A stretch of 64,000 bases of DNA from an uncultured Phycisphaerales bacterium (GCA_903871935.1 CAIQIQ010000017.1:62001-126000), one strand, 5' to 3'; numbered from the stretch's first letter, positions 1 through 10,121 are shown. A program made the numbers and translations. Notes: generated by a model not told the origin, from the letters alone.

Positions 1-348
1 GGCTTGCTGACGACCATCGCGGTGACGATCCAGCTATTCCAAGGCTACCTCGCCCGGCGGAGACGCCCTCGGATTCGGGCATATACCTTCCCGGCCGGCG
101 CATACCGCCGGCTGGCGATCGAGTTTGAGTCCATGCTTCGGCGCATGGGCGATATCCCTTCGGCCAGCGCCACCTGGGGTGAGCACCTGACCGACCAGAA
201 GGCACAGACCCACCGTAACCGGCGTCAGGAGAAGATCGCGGCCGCCCGGCGCTTTGTCGAGGCATACAACCGCACGCGATTTGGCCGGCCGGAAGACCAT
301 GCGGCATTACACGAACTTGAGGAGCTGCTACAGCAGTTAAAGGAGTAA
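1..348 (+). CDS. C-terminal end of a transglutaminase-like membrane protein (DUF4129 domain), partial
   Basis: The frame is open from the first base of the window, so only the C-terminal end is present. The visible ~115 residues are helical and basic and end with the pattern F-V-E-A-Y-N-R-T-R-F-G, which resembles the C-terminal DUF4129 segment of TgpA-like transglutaminases. The stop lies 3 nt before a MoxR ATPase gene, and the AAAGGAG at 339-345 inside the gene end serves as ribosome binding site for that next gene. DUF4129/transglutaminase, DUF58 and MoxR genes commonly form one operon in bacteria, which supports the call. The catalytic Cys-His-Asp domain would be upstream and cannot be seen. 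Confidence 0.6.
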   Translation, partial: GLLTTIAVTIQLFQGYLARRRRPRIRAYTFPAGAYRRLAIEFESMLRRMGDIPSASATWGEHLTDQKAQTHRNRRQEKIAAARRFVEAYNRTRFGRPEDHAALHELEELLQQLKE

Positions 349-351
349 GCT

Positions 352-1296
<945 letters not shown>

Positions 1297-1591
1297 GCGT
1301 TCGCATATGGCTGAGCACGCTTCGGTCGACATGTCTGGCTTCCGCACATTTTCACCGTGGCCCGACCGGCAGCTTGCGCGCTATAGTTCATGCGGAAGGC
1401 GATCTGGCGACGCACGCCCGGTTCTCCGATGACCGCGGAACTCGGGTGCCGCGTGGCCTACGTCCGCTGCCCTCCGACGTTGCAGAGGCACGGACGAAGT
1501 TGTTGGGTGCTGGGGAGTAGCGTAGCGTTCCCTTCCGCGTTACGCCCAGGCACCCGTACGTCAGCCGCTGAACCGAGAATTGGGGTGAACC

Positions 1592-2056
1592 ATGGATGAC
1601 TCCTCGCGAGTACAACCTCGCACGTTTGACGAGATGCTGCAGCCACCTCCGATGCTGCACCCACACCTGCTTGTCGTGCTCGAACACAACAAAGCCCAGG
1701 TCTACAAAACCGAACTCCGCGGTTCGGAGCCGCGGCACATCTATCCCTATGACCCGTACAACTACGCTCGACAGACCGGCGACACGCAGGATGATTCTGG
1801 TGACCAGCGCACTCCCGAACACGGCGGCTTCCGCGCCAAGCTGGCGCGGAGACTCCAAGGCGCCCACACGATCGTGATCTTCGGCCATGGCCCCGACGCC
1901 ACCAGAGTCATGCGCGAATTCATCGATGAACTCAACCAGGACTACCCTGATCTGGCCAAACGAGTGATTGGGGCGAAAGTGGTCGATCGCCGCTGTCTTA
2001 CCCCAACCGAACTGATTGCCAAGGTCCGCCAGGTGTATGCCCACCTTGATGCCTGA
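1592..2056 (+). CDS. Hypothetical protein, possibly related to bacterial eRF1-like (baeRF) proteins
   Basis: This 154-residue protein has no signal peptide or membrane segment. The central part reads L-L-V-V-L-E-H-N-K-A-Q-V-Y-K-T-E, and the second half has T-I-V-I-F-G-H-G followed by helices. That alternation resembles the C-terminal domain of bacterial release-factor-like proteins, in which a strand with a charged turn is followed by a glycine-rich loop. The similarity is judged by eye and is weak. The gene stands alone: MoxR ends 295 nt upstream with nothing recognisable between, and the next gene is convergent. Function is not known. Confidence 0.6.
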   Translation: MDDSSRVQPRTFDEMLQPPPMLHPHLLVVLEHNKAQVYKTELRGSEPRHIYPYDPYNYARQTGDTQDDSGDQRTPEHGGFRAKLARRLQGAHTIVIFGHGPDATRVMREFIDELNQDYPDLAKRVIGAKVVDRRCLTPTELIAKVRQVYAHLDA

Positions 2057-2108
2057 AATACGTCCTTTTTGGCGATGGCTCGATCAATTTCGGTTCAATC
2101 GACGCACG

Positions 2109-3956
2109 CTATCGCGGCGACACCGGCCAGAACTGGGCCGTCCAGGCTCTTGGCTCATCGGGTTTGAGTTTGAGTTCAAACCACACCAATGTCCGTCCGG
2201 GGTTTTTGGCATCATACGCCGCGGGCGGCGGGTCGGCCGGGCGGGACTGCAGGGCGATCCTCTCCGTCCCGGTGATGCGCAGCCGGACCTGTTTCCCGTC
2301 GCGACTGAGTATGGCGTCCTCCTTGTCCATGGTCACATCAGCACTGGTCATGATCATCCAGCGCAATGCCCCGCCGACTCCGGTAGCCTGCACCTCATCA
2401 CTCACCTCGACGCTCTGGTCATCGCGAAGGCGCAGCTCGCGCGATGCTCTGGCAAGCTGCTTCGCGAAGACGCCTGACAGATCGATCTTCGCGCTGGTCG
2501 CGGTGGAAGAGACGATCTCGCCCCGGCCATCGATACTGTGGTCCTGATCATTCACCATCAGCACATTGTGCGAGCGGGCATTAATCCGGAAGACCTTCCA
2601 GCGGTCGGATCCGGGCGCTCGATCCCAGATGTTCATGCCAATCGACTCCAGTGAGTTGTAATCCTGCATGCCCAGATCCTCGACGAAGCGCGTCCCCATC
2701 ATGTCGATCACAAACGAGCCGACATCCATGTGGCCATGTGGCGAAGATGCCTGCCCACCCTTGATGCCGGCGAAAGTGGCCTGCTGGTCCCATGAGGAGC
2801 GAAACAGGGCTACCGGCGAAATCCCGCCGCCGACATAGCTCAGCGCCGCCGGCCGGGCCTGCGGCATGTCTGCCTTGTACCAGACCAGCAACATTGGCAG
2901 CAGGCGATCGCTCGCCTTGGGCGAGACGGCATCGGGCTTCGCCGCCAAGCGGGCGAGCATCTCGCGCTCGCGATACAACAGTCCGGGTTCGTTCCTCCAC
3001 GCCGCCAGGTAATACATCGCCGGTGACGGGTAGAATCGGCCGCCCTGCCCGGCATCGGCATAGTTGAAGAACAGCCCCGTCGGCCCGGCCACGTGCAGGA
3101 AGTATTCGCCCGTTCGGTCGAAGCCCGGCTGCTTCAGCAGACCGAAGTCCGAGCCCAACGATTTCTGCAGCGCTGCAATCAGCAGCACATGGAAAGTTGT
3201 GCCATAGTCCCAATACATGGGACCTTCAGGATAGGCGCCATCTGGGGCATACCCCTTGGCCGCGTATGGCAGTCCATCGATGGCGCGGACGATGATGCCG
3301 GCCGCCAGTTCACGCTGCTCATCGGCGACAGCGAGCGCTCCCAGGACCATCCCGGCGTTACATACCTGGTTCCAGTTGTTCTCGCCCTTGGCCCAGTATG
3401 GATCAGCGAGCGATGGCTTGAGCCCCTTCTCCACGATCGCGTTGCGGATCAGGGCACGAGTCGGCTCATCCAGGCCATCGTGCATCCAGTCGACACCAAT
3501 GGCCAGAGCGGCCGTCATCTCCGCCACATCGAGAAAATGGCTGGGGTTCCAATCGGCGAAAGCGGCGGCCGCCAGCATCTCGACCTTGGCGCGATCGGCG
3601 TAGCGCTGCTCGCCCGTCAGGCGATACGCCATGCCCAGGTGGGTCATGCGTCGCAGGCACCGGCGTGATTCGTCGAGCAGACGCCGGCCAATCATCTTCC
3701 GCTCAACCGGCGGCTCGGTAAGCATGGCATCAGCCGACCGGCGGATCAGGTCCCACACTGCCTTGATCTGTGGATCGGCGGCAATCTCATCGCGCAACTT
3801 CGTCTCCTCGCCCCGGCCAAGCAGCAGCCTCGGTGCAGGTGGCAACTTCGTCAGTCGCGACTTCATCTCAAGATCAGGGGTCTCGGCCGACACGGCACAC
3901 CGACACGACAGGGCCACGACGATGGTCGCGGCGGCGAGGAAGAACATGCTTTGCAT
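2109..3956 (-). CDS. Secreted heparinase II/III-like polysaccharide lyase
   Basis: About 615 residues, starting with a signal peptide (M-Q-S-M-F-F-L-A-A-A-T, cleavage near A-V-S-A-E). An alpha-helical toroid domain follows with W-D-Y-G-T-T-F-H and the family-like N-N-W-N-Q-V-C-N-A-G motif. A beta-rich C-terminal domain contains S-S-P-H-G-H-M-D-V-G-S-F-V, typical of heparinase II/III-like enzymes that cleave uronic-acid polysaccharides by beta-elimination. The open frame extends about 55 codons further upstream, but that part is proline- and arginine-rich and does not look like the protein; the ATG at 3956 gives a proper signal peptide. The substrate cannot be predicted. The neighbouring genes are unrelated. 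Confidence 0.85.
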   Translation of the reverse strand: MQSMFFLAAATIVVALSCRCAVSAETPDLEMKSRLTKLPPAPRLLLGRGEETKLRDEIAADPQIKAVWDLIRRSADAMLTEPPVERKMIGRRLLDESRRCLRRMTHLGMAYRLTGEQRYADRAKVEMLAAAAFADWNPSHFLDVAEMTAALAIGVDWMHDGLDEPTRALIRNAIVEKGLKPSLADPYWAKGENNWNQVCNAGMVLGALAVADEQRELAAGIIVRAIDGLPYAAKGYAPDGAYPEGPMYWDYGTTFHVLLIAALQKSLGSDFGLLKQPGFDRTGEYFLHVAGPTGLFFNYADAGQGGRFYPSPAMYYLAAWRNEPGLLYREREMLARLAAKPDAVSPKASDRLLPMLLVWYKADMPQARPAALSYVGGGISPVALFRSSWDQQATFAGIKGGQASSPHGHMDVGSFVIDMMGTRFVEDLGMQDYNSLESIGMNIWDRAPGSDRWKVFRINARSHNVLMVNDQDHSIDGRGEIVSSTATSAKIDLSGVFAKQLARASRELRLRDDQSVEVSDEVQATGVGGALRWMIMTSADVTMDKEDAILSRDGKQVRLRITGTERIALQSRPADPPPAAYDAKNPGRTLVWFELKLKPDEPRAWTAQFWPVSPR

Positions 3957-4665
3957 GCCCCGGATGGTACTGCGGCAAGATGGCCGATGGAACGGCCGCG
4001 AAGGTATTGTGGCAGCAGGCGCGGAACTGAACGGCGAAACGGGATCAGGGCGCTTGTGGATAAGTAGCAGGTGCGCAGGTTGTTGGCGGAGACCCCACCA
4101 TGGTTCTATCTGTCGTGTCAACAGATAGTTATGGCGATTTTTCCGGAGGAGGTGCGCAGGTTCGAGGCGCTTGTGGATAAGTCGAGCCAGATACGTAGTA
4201 CGTGATGACGTAGGACGTAGAGAAGACAGGAGTCAGTAGAGAGGAAGGTGCTCAGGTTCCCATTGAAGGCACGGAGGCACGCAGGCACGGAGGGAACGAA
4301 GATGCTCAAGTTCGTGGGCGCAGTCGGAGGAACATCTGTAATCCAAATTACGGAGATGGCAAAGATGCTCAAGATCGAGTGCGCAGATCGGGTGGCATTT
4401 CCACTTTTCTGTAGGAGTATGGGTATTCAATTGAGAAAGAACGCTGCCTCTACCTATACAGGCGGTGTCGCGCTTTGTGCGCACAAAGCGCACCACTTGG
4501 TGGGCGGATCTTCGGTTTTCCATTGGTTTTTGGGGGCCGGGGTCGAGAAATCGGAAAAGATTGCTGTAAGTCGCGGTGCGCGCCTGTGCGCGCATGGCCA
4601 GGACTGAGGGGGCAGCGCGGGGCGGGCGGTTTGCATTCAGCAAACGCGCCCCGACAATACTCTCC
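3957..4665. repeat. Non-coding stretch with short degenerate repeats and two DnaA-box-like sites
   Basis: No convincing gene is seen between the lyase and the zinc-ribbon gene. A 17-nt direct repeat, GGCGCTTGTGGATAAGT, occurs at 4049-4065 and 4166-4182; each copy contains TGTGGATAA, the complement of the consensus DnaA box TTATCCACA. A 13-nt motif AGGTGCGCAGGTT is present at 4069-4081 and 4150-4162, with drifting copies AGGTGCTCAGGTT at 4246-4258, AGATGCTCAAGTT at 4300-4312 and AGATGCTCAAG from 4373. A CACGGAGGCACGCAGGCACGG low-complexity tract lies at about 4270-4290. The function is unknown. This could be a degenerate dispersed repeat family. Confidence 0.6.
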
Positions 4666-5508
4666 ATGTCCGGCGCACCTTCACCTGACATTCTCGAACT
4701 CTTCTGCCCCACCTGCGCCTACAACCTGCGCGGCCTGACCACGGACCGCTGCCCAGAGTGCGGCCAGGCGTTCGACCGCGCGACCCTTTCCAACTCCCCC
4801 ATCCCTTGGATGCACCGTCTCCGCATCGGCAGGTCCGGCGCCTTTTGCCGCACCATTTGGCAAGCCACGTTCCACCCTCCTCAACTTGCCGCAGCAATGG
4901 CCGCCCCACTCCCCATCCGCGATGCTCTGCGCTTCTGGGCCATTGCCGTGGCAGGCCTTTACGTCATCACGGCTTGGCCGCTGATTTGGCTGTCAATTGA
5001 CTTCGGCAACATTCCGGATTGGGGCCTCGATTTCCAACTGCCGATCGTTGCCGGCACGGAATTGCGGCCACTGCTCTTCCTGTACTGGCTTGCGCTGCCG
5101 TGTGCCGTGAGCCTGATCCAATGCCTCACAATGGCCCGCGCGGCCGGCAACGCCGCCACGCGGCAGCGTGCCGCGGCCGTCGGCCTCTATCTCACGGGCG
5201 CACTGCTGCTCATCCTCCTTGTCACATCAATCATCGTCGACGGCATTGTCAGCATCTGGATCGCCGGCGGCGATGAGTTGGCCAGGCACATTCCCTTTCT
5301 GCTTACCGTCCCACTTTGCGTCGCCATGCTCCTTCGCCTCATCCCCACATCCGGCGTCTATCGCCACATCGCTCGCACCTCACACTTGCGGACACTACTG
5401 GTCGCTCTTCGCCTGCTCCTGCTTTGGTGCGTAGGCGCCCTCGTTTGCTGCATCGGCCTACCTTGGGTCGCCGGCCTGCTCCGCATCATGTTTCATAGCA
5501 TCCGTTAG
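4666..5508 (+). CDS. Zinc-ribbon polytopic membrane protein
   Basis: The protein is 280 residues long from the ATG at 4666. The first ~40 residues hold a zinc ribbon, C-P-T-C-A-Y-N-L-R-G-L then R-C-P-E-C-G, whose four cysteines should bind one zinc. Several hydrophobic segments follow, for example around residues 85-110, 128-150, 165-190 and 205-280, so it is an integral membrane protein. This architecture is frequent in Planctomycetota and has no assigned function. The open frame starts 30 codons earlier, but the ATG at 4666 places the ribbon at the N-terminus as in its relatives. Its stop overlaps by four bases with the stop of the convergent next gene. A smaller protein of the same type is at 63262-63714. 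Confidence 0.75.
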   Translation: MSGAPSPDILELFCPTCAYNLRGLTTDRCPECGQAFDRATLSNSPIPWMHRLRIGRSGAFCRTIWQATFHPPQLAAAMAAPLPIRDALRFWAIAVAGLYVITAWPLIWLSIDFGNIPDWGLDFQLPIVAGTELRPLLFLYWLALPCAVSLIQCLTMARAAGNAATRQRAAAVGLYLTGALLLILLVTSIIVDGIVSIWIAGGDELARHIPFLLTVPLCVAMLLRLIPTSGVYRHIARTSHLRTLLVALRLLLLWCVGALVCCIGLPWVAGLLRIMFHSIR

Positions 5509-6944
5509 TTCTGTCCCCCAGCCGGCAGCGTCGTCGGTTCAGGCTCTGACCCGACCGGCGGAGGATTCGGGTCCACCCACGCCGACAGATCCCGAAACTG
5601 GTCATCGCACGCAACCCCCGTCGTATACTGCCGCCCATACATCACGTGCGTTGGAATCGTCGACTCATCTTTTGTCTGCACCACCGCATCATCCCCTGCA
5701 AGGCACAACATCGGCCGCTTCCCTCCCGCTGCCAGCCAATACCGAATCTCGCCTCCATCCAGCGCTGTCGGGTCCTTTGGCACCGCATCGAGATACATCG
5801 GCACCAGTTCGGCCAGGCTGCTCGGATACCCCCCGTGATCACAGCGATACAGCGCCACCGCCAGCGCAATCAACGTACATCTGTGTTCGGCCGAATGCAT
5901 CACCCAGAGCTGGGTACAAGCCTTCGCGACATCCCAACCGTGTGTAATCGGCGTGAGATACTGCAACACAAGTTTGTTCCCCGACCACCCGGGTGCGCTG
6001 GGCTTACCCGGACGCCACGGCATCTCGTATGGCAGACTTGGATGCTCGATCCCCTCGATCCCGCGTTGAATGTTCCGCATCCCCGCCGCCGCATCAAGAA
6101 GGTGGGCCGGCCGAACAACATACGCCCTGTTCTCGGGCGCGTTCAGCATCTCCAACTCCCAGACCCGATCGTCGCTCAATCCTTCAATAAGCTGCCTGCG
6201 AGTGGCTTCCTCATCCCCCAACCTCCGCATCAGCGCCAACACGGCTTCGCGCTTGGCTCCCGCCGGATTGTCTTTGCTCTCCAGCCTAAGTTCCGTCGTC
6301 ATAACCATTGTCCGATGCATGGCAAGCATGCGAATTCCTATTCCAACAAGCTTGGAGGTAAAGGACGGCTGCTGATCCACTGCATCCGCCAGAAAGTACA
6401 GATCCTGCAGCGTCGCCACTGCCTCCTGATCATTGCCCTGGAAGTGGTGATACAAGGCCGTGTCCCCCAAGATGTTCGCCAACTCGCGCATCCACGCCAT
6501 ATCCTGCGTGGGGTAGGACACATGTTGCTCCCATACTCCCTGCCCCACGACCTGCGCCTGCCGCACCAGTGGGTATACCTTCGCGTGCGCCGGGTACGCG
6601 TTCCGCATCATCTGATGCCATTTCGCTGGATACGGAAGTTGCTCCGGGCACGAATACGCACTTGAAGCGGGAACATCTTCTCCATTCGGATTCGCCGCAC
6701 TCGCCTCCTTTCCCGCCCGTTTCAGCAACACCACCGCGTTCTGCTCATCCGGCAACGGCCCAAGCCGCAGATCCTCCCACTTCAGTGGTTCCCCCCGCGC
6801 CCGCACCTTGGCAATCTCGACATCCAGCATGTGCTGCGCATACCACGCCCACGCAATCCACAGCAGCACCAATACTCCGACCCCGCCGGCCATCACCAGC
6901 ATCACGCGCTTCACCCATCGGCTTAGCCAGCTTGCCTCATTCAT
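5505..6944 (-). CDS. Membrane-anchored hypothetical protein
   Basis: About 479 residues. One N-terminal membrane anchor lies at residues ~13-35 (V-M-L-V-M-A-G-G-V-G-V-L-V-L-L) and the rest appears to be outside the membrane, mostly helical with a hydrophilic tail. The segment A-L-A-V-A-L-Y-R-C-D-H-G-G-Y-P-S-S-L-A-E-L resembles the type II secretion pseudopilin-like 'Y...G.YP..L..L' pattern found in many planctomycete secreted proteins. No enzyme motif is recognised. The ATG at 6944 is chosen over an earlier in-frame ATG because it directly precedes the membrane segment. It converges on the zinc-ribbon gene with overlapping stop codons. Confidence 0.7.
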   Translation of the reverse strand: MNEASWLSRWVKRVMLVMAGGVGVLVLLWIAWAWYAQHMLDVEIAKVRARGEPLKWEDLRLGPLPDEQNAVVLLKRAGKEASAANPNGEDVPASSAYSCPEQLPYPAKWHQMMRNAYPAHAKVYPLVRQAQVVGQGVWEQHVSYPTQDMAWMRELANILGDTALYHHFQGNDQEAVATLQDLYFLADAVDQQPSFTSKLVGIGIRMLAMHRTMVMTTELRLESKDNPAGAKREAVLALMRRLGDEEATRRQLIEGLSDDRVWELEMLNAPENRAYVVRPAHLLDAAAGMRNIQRGIEGIEHPSLPYEMPWRPGKPSAPGWSGNKLVLQYLTPITHGWDVAKACTQLWVMHSAEHRCTLIALAVALYRCDHGGYPSSLAELVPMYLDAVPKDPTALDGGEIRYWLAAGGKRPMLCLAGDDAVVQTKDESTIPTHVMYGRQYTTGVACDDQFRDLSAWVDPNPPPVGSEPEPTTLPAGGQN

Positions 6945-7146
6945 GCCTATCCAGTCTAACGACAAGGGCCGCAGCATGCCCGCGGGATCATGTCCCACGC
7001 TGCAAACTGCTCGGGTTCCAGAAAAGGGGCATTCGCATTGGGACGCTTGGGCGCATCTTACGACTCCAGGACCACTATCGGCCCTTGAGTTTACGAATCC
7101 AGGCCCCTGCCGCCCCGAGGAAGTTTGTCAGCGCCTGATCAGCCGG

Positions 7147-7635
7147 TCACCGCTTTTTGTCTCCATGGCAGCACAGGTCTATCACCGCCACACTCGCCAG
7201 GATCAGCACATCATCCTCGCCGTCCGCGATCTCCACTCCATACGTATCACTGAACCGGAACCATCTTTTCGATACCGTCGCCACAACTTCGCCGCTCCGC
7301 GTAAAGGTGTACTCTTTATCCAAGAAATCTCCCACGGCCTCCAGATCATCCGGCCCCGGCACATCCACGGTGAAGGCGCACCGTAGGAAAGTAAACAGCT
7401 CTTTCTTCACCACGGCCGCCAACTCGCCATCGCGATAGATCTCATACGTCGGCCCCCATGACAGTAGCTTCTGCCTGATGAACGCCAACTCATTCCCGTT
7501 CATATCCTGAAACGAGAGCTTGTCCCCAATCGACAGCGCCTTGCCGTCCACGAAAAAGCAGTCGTTCTCCTGCTCATCCCGGATCGTGTAATCATCGCCC
7601 AGACAAAACACCTTCTGCTGAAGCACATACCGCAT
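7147..7635 (-). CDS. LURP-one-related (LOR) family protein
   Basis: 162 residues with the LOR/tubby-like pattern: M-R-Y-V-L-Q-Q-K at the start, then Y-T-I-R-D-E, F-x-V-D-G-K-A-L-S-I-G-D-K-L-S-F-Q-D, I-R-Q-K-L-L-S-W-G-P-T-Y-E-I and a final hydrophobic helix. The fold is a 12-stranded barrel around a helix. In bacteria the role is unknown, though membrane or lipid association has been proposed for tubby-like relatives. The start at 7635 is preceded by AAGGAGG seven bases away, a strong ribosome binding site; the longer frame upstream is rejected for that reason. It is a single gene, and its 5' side faces mnmA. Confidence 0.82.
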   Translation of the reverse strand: MRYVLQQKVFCLGDDYTIRDEQENDCFFVDGKALSIGDKLSFQDMNGNELAFIRQKLLSWGPTYEIYRDGELAAVVKKELFTFLRCAFTVDVPGPDDLEAVGDFLDKEYTFTRSGEVVATVSKRWFRFSDTYGVEIADGEDDVLILASVAVIDLCCHGDKKR

Positions 7636-7940
7636 TGAGGACCTCCTTGGTTCGCGCTCATTATCGTGCGAACGGAGGTCGCGGCCACTATAAATCCCGT
7701 CCAATGCTCTACGCCATCGCCGCTTTGCCCGAACGCTGAGCGGGCAGTAACCGCACCGCATCAGACGCTCACGCCTCCAACAACTCGCTAATCTCCGTTG
7801 CAACAGGAATGAACCAACTCATCGTACGATGCAATGATGAAGGTTAAGTGCGGCTCTCCAGAGGTACACACCCAACGCCGATGCCAGCACCGTTGCCAGG
7901 GATTTGGGCTTTGTGCTTGTTCGCACGTAGTATTGACGAG
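7636..7940. other. Intergenic region between divergent LOR and mnmA genes
   Basis: About 305 nt with no convincing gene. It must contain the promoters of both flanking genes because they point away from each other. Both flanking frames run open for some distance into it, but the codon choice and residues (arginine-rich) do not look coding. No inverted repeat, riboswitch-like structure or tRNA was recognised. Confidence 0.5.
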
Positions 7941-9059
7941 ATGAGTGGCGGCCGGAAGAAAGTTGTGGTGGCGATGAGCGGCGGGGTGGATTCCTCGGTC
8001 GCGACCGGTCTGCTGCTGCGCCAGGGGTATGATGTTGTGGGCGTGTTTATGCGGCTGGGGACGCCGGAGGGGGTTGCGGGATTGGATGCGGAGGCGGCCT
8101 GCGAGAGGCCAACCGGCAAGCAGGGATGCTGCTCGGTTCGCGATGCGCAGGATGCCCGCCGGGTGGCCGGGCTGCTGGGCATCCCGTTCTATGTTCTGAA
8201 CTTCCAGGATGAGTTCGGCAAGGTGATCGACTACTTCGTGGCCGAGTACAACGCCGGGCGGACGCCCAACCCCTGTATTCGCTGCAATGACTGGCTGAAG
8301 TTCGGCAAGTTGGCACAGTATGCCAAGGTGGTCGGCGCGGACTATGTGGCCTCCGGCCATTATGCACGCATCGGCGCCAGCGGCCGCGACGGAACGAAGA
8401 TCCTGATGCGCGGGAAGGATACGAAAAAAGATCAGAGTTACGTGCTCTTTGGCATCTCGGCCGAGCACCTGCAGCACACGCTCTTTCCCGTGGGGGAACT
8501 GGAGAAGGCGCAGGTGCGCGCGATCGCTGAGGAACTGAAACTGCCGGTGTTTGACAAGCCTGATTCGCAGGAGATCTGTTTCGTGCCGGATGATGACTAT
8601 GCAGCGCTGGTGCGACGGCGCTCCCCTGAGGCGCTGCGGCCGGGTGAGTTTGTCGATGCTTCTGGGAAGACGTTGGGGCATCATGAGGGGCATCAGAATT
8701 TCACGGTTGGACAGCGCAAGGGGTTGCGAATCGCCTTGGGCGCACGGGCATACGTGACGGAAATCGATGCGACAACGAATCGCGTTACGCTGGGGACGAA
8801 GCAGGATCTGCTGAAGGTGAACCTGGTGGCAAATGATCTGAACATCACGCATCCAGAAGTGCGCGAGGGCGAAGAGATCGCTTGCCAGGTGAAGGTGCGC
8901 TATAACCAGCAGCCGCAGATGGCGGTGATGAGGATCGAGAATCGAGAGATGCGGGTGCGATTCGAGCAGGCCCAGTCTGCCATTACACCGGGGCAGGCGG
9001 CGGTGGCGTATCAGGGGGAGGAGTTGCTTTGCGGAGGGTGGATTGAGAAGGCATGGTAA
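7941..9059 (+). CDS. mnmA: tRNA-specific 2-thiouridylase MnmA
   Basis: MnmA activates the wobble uridine of Lys, Glu and Gln tRNAs with ATP and inserts sulfur at position 2. The 372-residue protein carries the PP-loop S-G-G-V-D-S-S at residues 13-19, the catalytic cysteine in N-P-C-I-R-C-N (Cys112) and the second cysteine in S-Q-E-I-C-F-V-P (near 213). The C-terminal beta-barrel domain begins near G-H-H-E-G-H-Q-N-F-T-V-G-Q-R-K-G. Residues ~50-64 (A-C-E-R-P-T-G-K-Q-G-C-C-S) form a small cysteine-containing loop seen in some MnmA groups. The start at 7941 gives the family's normal N-terminus, although the frame is open upstream. Confidence 0.96.
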   Translation: MSGGRKKVVVAMSGGVDSSVATGLLLRQGYDVVGVFMRLGTPEGVAGLDAEAACERPTGKQGCCSVRDAQDARRVAGLLGIPFYVLNFQDEFGKVIDYFVAEYNAGRTPNPCIRCNDWLKFGKLAQYAKVVGADYVASGHYARIGASGRDGTKILMRGKDTKKDQSYVLFGISAEHLQHTLFPVGELEKAQVRAIAEELKLPVFDKPDSQEICFVPDDDYAALVRRRSPEALRPGEFVDASGKTLGHHEGHQNFTVGQRKGLRIALGARAYVTEIDATTNRVTLGTKQDLLKVNLVANDLNITHPEVREGEEIACQVKVRYNQQPQMAVMRIENREMRVRFEQAQSAITPGQAAVAYQGEELLCGGWIEKAW

Positions 9060-9165
9060 GGCGGCCACTCCGGGATCGATTGCCCTTCCGCCGTGGACCC
9101 GGAGACGGGTCCGGGCGCCGCAGCCGGGACGGCTGCGCCACATTGGATTGAGAAAGCGTGGTAAG
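9040..9165. repeat. Hairpin element flanked by a 21-bp duplication of the mnmA 3' end
   Basis: The last bases of mnmA (9040-9060) are repeated at 9145-9165 with two mismatches. Between the copies are two strong hairpins: GGACCCG-GAGA-CGGGTCC at 9095-9112 (7-bp stem with a GNRA-type loop) and CGCAGCC-GGGAC-GGCTGCG at 9119-9137. No T-run follows, so this is not a classical intrinsic terminator. The layout, a short palindromic element between direct copies of the target, suggests an inserted miniature element or an unequal duplication. It could still act as an mRNA 3' end for mnmA. Confidence 0.55.
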
Positions 9166-9194
9166 CTGGCTTACGTATGGTAAGATAGGAGAAA

Positions 9195-10121
9195 TTGAGT
9201 GACGCTGCTTCGTTGATCTTTCATACTGGGGCACTGGGCGACTTCGTGCTCTCCTGGCCACTGGCGCTGGCTTTACGGCAGCTTCGGCCGGCCTGCCCGA
9301 TCGTCTACATCACGCATCCATCGAAGGGCCAACTGGCCGCCCGGTTCCTGCAGACGCAGGCAACATCCATCGAGACGGGCGGCTGGCACTCAATGCACAG
9401 TGATTCACCGGCTTTGCATGTCGCAGCGCGGGATCTGGTATCGCGGGCGCAGCGGATCATCGTCTTTGGCACGGCGGAGGAGGGCGGCGAGACGATGTTC
9501 CTGAAGAATCTGCAGCGATTTGCGCCCGAAGCGACGATTACGCCTGTGGTGGCTCTGCCGCCGGCGGGCTTTACGAGTCATGCCACAAGCTTCCTGCATC
9601 AGCAGCTCGGCGGCGAGGAGCAACTGGCCGGGGCTTATGAGGTGGAATTGCAGAAGCTCGCGACACAGGGCTTGCCGGTACCGCACGCGCCCAGTACTCG
9701 AATCCTGATTCATCCGGGCGCCGGATCGGTGAAGAAGTGCTGGCCAACGGAATACTTCCTGGAGTTGGCAAGTCGGCTGCGCGGGGAGGCCCGGCCGGTG
9801 GAGTTTATCCTGGGCGAGGTGGAACTGGAGCGATTCCCGGGGCAGTTGGTTGAGGAACTCTCGGCGGCGTACCCGTTACATCGTCCCGCCGACTACGTGC
9901 AACTGGCCGAGGAGCTGCTGAACTGCCAGCTTCTGATCACCAATGACAACGGCCCGGGCCACCTTGCGGCCATCCTGGGGATCGCAACGCTTTCGCTATT
10001 TGGTCCCACGGAAGCGAAGGTGTGGCGGCCCATCGGTCCACGGGCGCATACGATGCACAGCAGCTCTTTGAGCAGCATCGCCCCGTCAGAAGTGCTTGAG
10101 AAGGTTCATCAGCTTATTTGA
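9195..10121 (+). CDS. Glycosyltransferase family 9 (heptosyltransferase-like)
   Basis: A 308-residue GT9 protein related to ADP-heptose:LPS heptosyltransferases, which build the inner core of lipopolysaccharide at the cytoplasmic face of the inner membrane. It shows the N-terminal G-A-L-G-D-F-V-L-S-W-P motif, the central H-P-G-A-G-S-V-K-K-C-W-P motif and the C-terminal nucleotide-sugar binding N-D-N-G-P-G-H-L-A-A-I-L-G and S-L-F-G-P-T segments. The start is a TTG at 9195 with AGGAG at 9187-9191, rather close spacing; no better start is available without losing the conserved N-terminus. The sugar donor cannot be decided from sequence. Confidence 0.88.
   Translation: MSDAASLIFHTGALGDFVLSWPLALALRQLRPACPIVYITHPSKGQLAARFLQTQATSIETGGWHSMHSDSPALHVAARDLVSRAQRIIVFGTAEEGGETMFLKNLQRFAPEATITPVVALPPAGFTSHATSFLHQQLGGEEQLAGAYEVELQKLATQGLPVPHAPSTRILIHPGAGSVKKCWPTEYFLELASRLRGEARPVEFILGEVELERFPGQLVEELSAAYPLHRPADYVQLAEELLNCQLLITNDNGPGHLAAILGIATLSLFGPTEAKVWRPIGPRAHTMHSSSLSSIAPSEVLEKVHQLI

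Noticed and set aside
1297-1591. A gene between MoxR and the eRF1-like gene
   Set aside because: The open frames there are short, arginine-rich and lack ribosome binding sites.
9095-9137. Intrinsic terminator of mnmA
   Set aside because: The hairpins lack a following T-run and are enclosed by a duplication, so they are reported as a repeat element.
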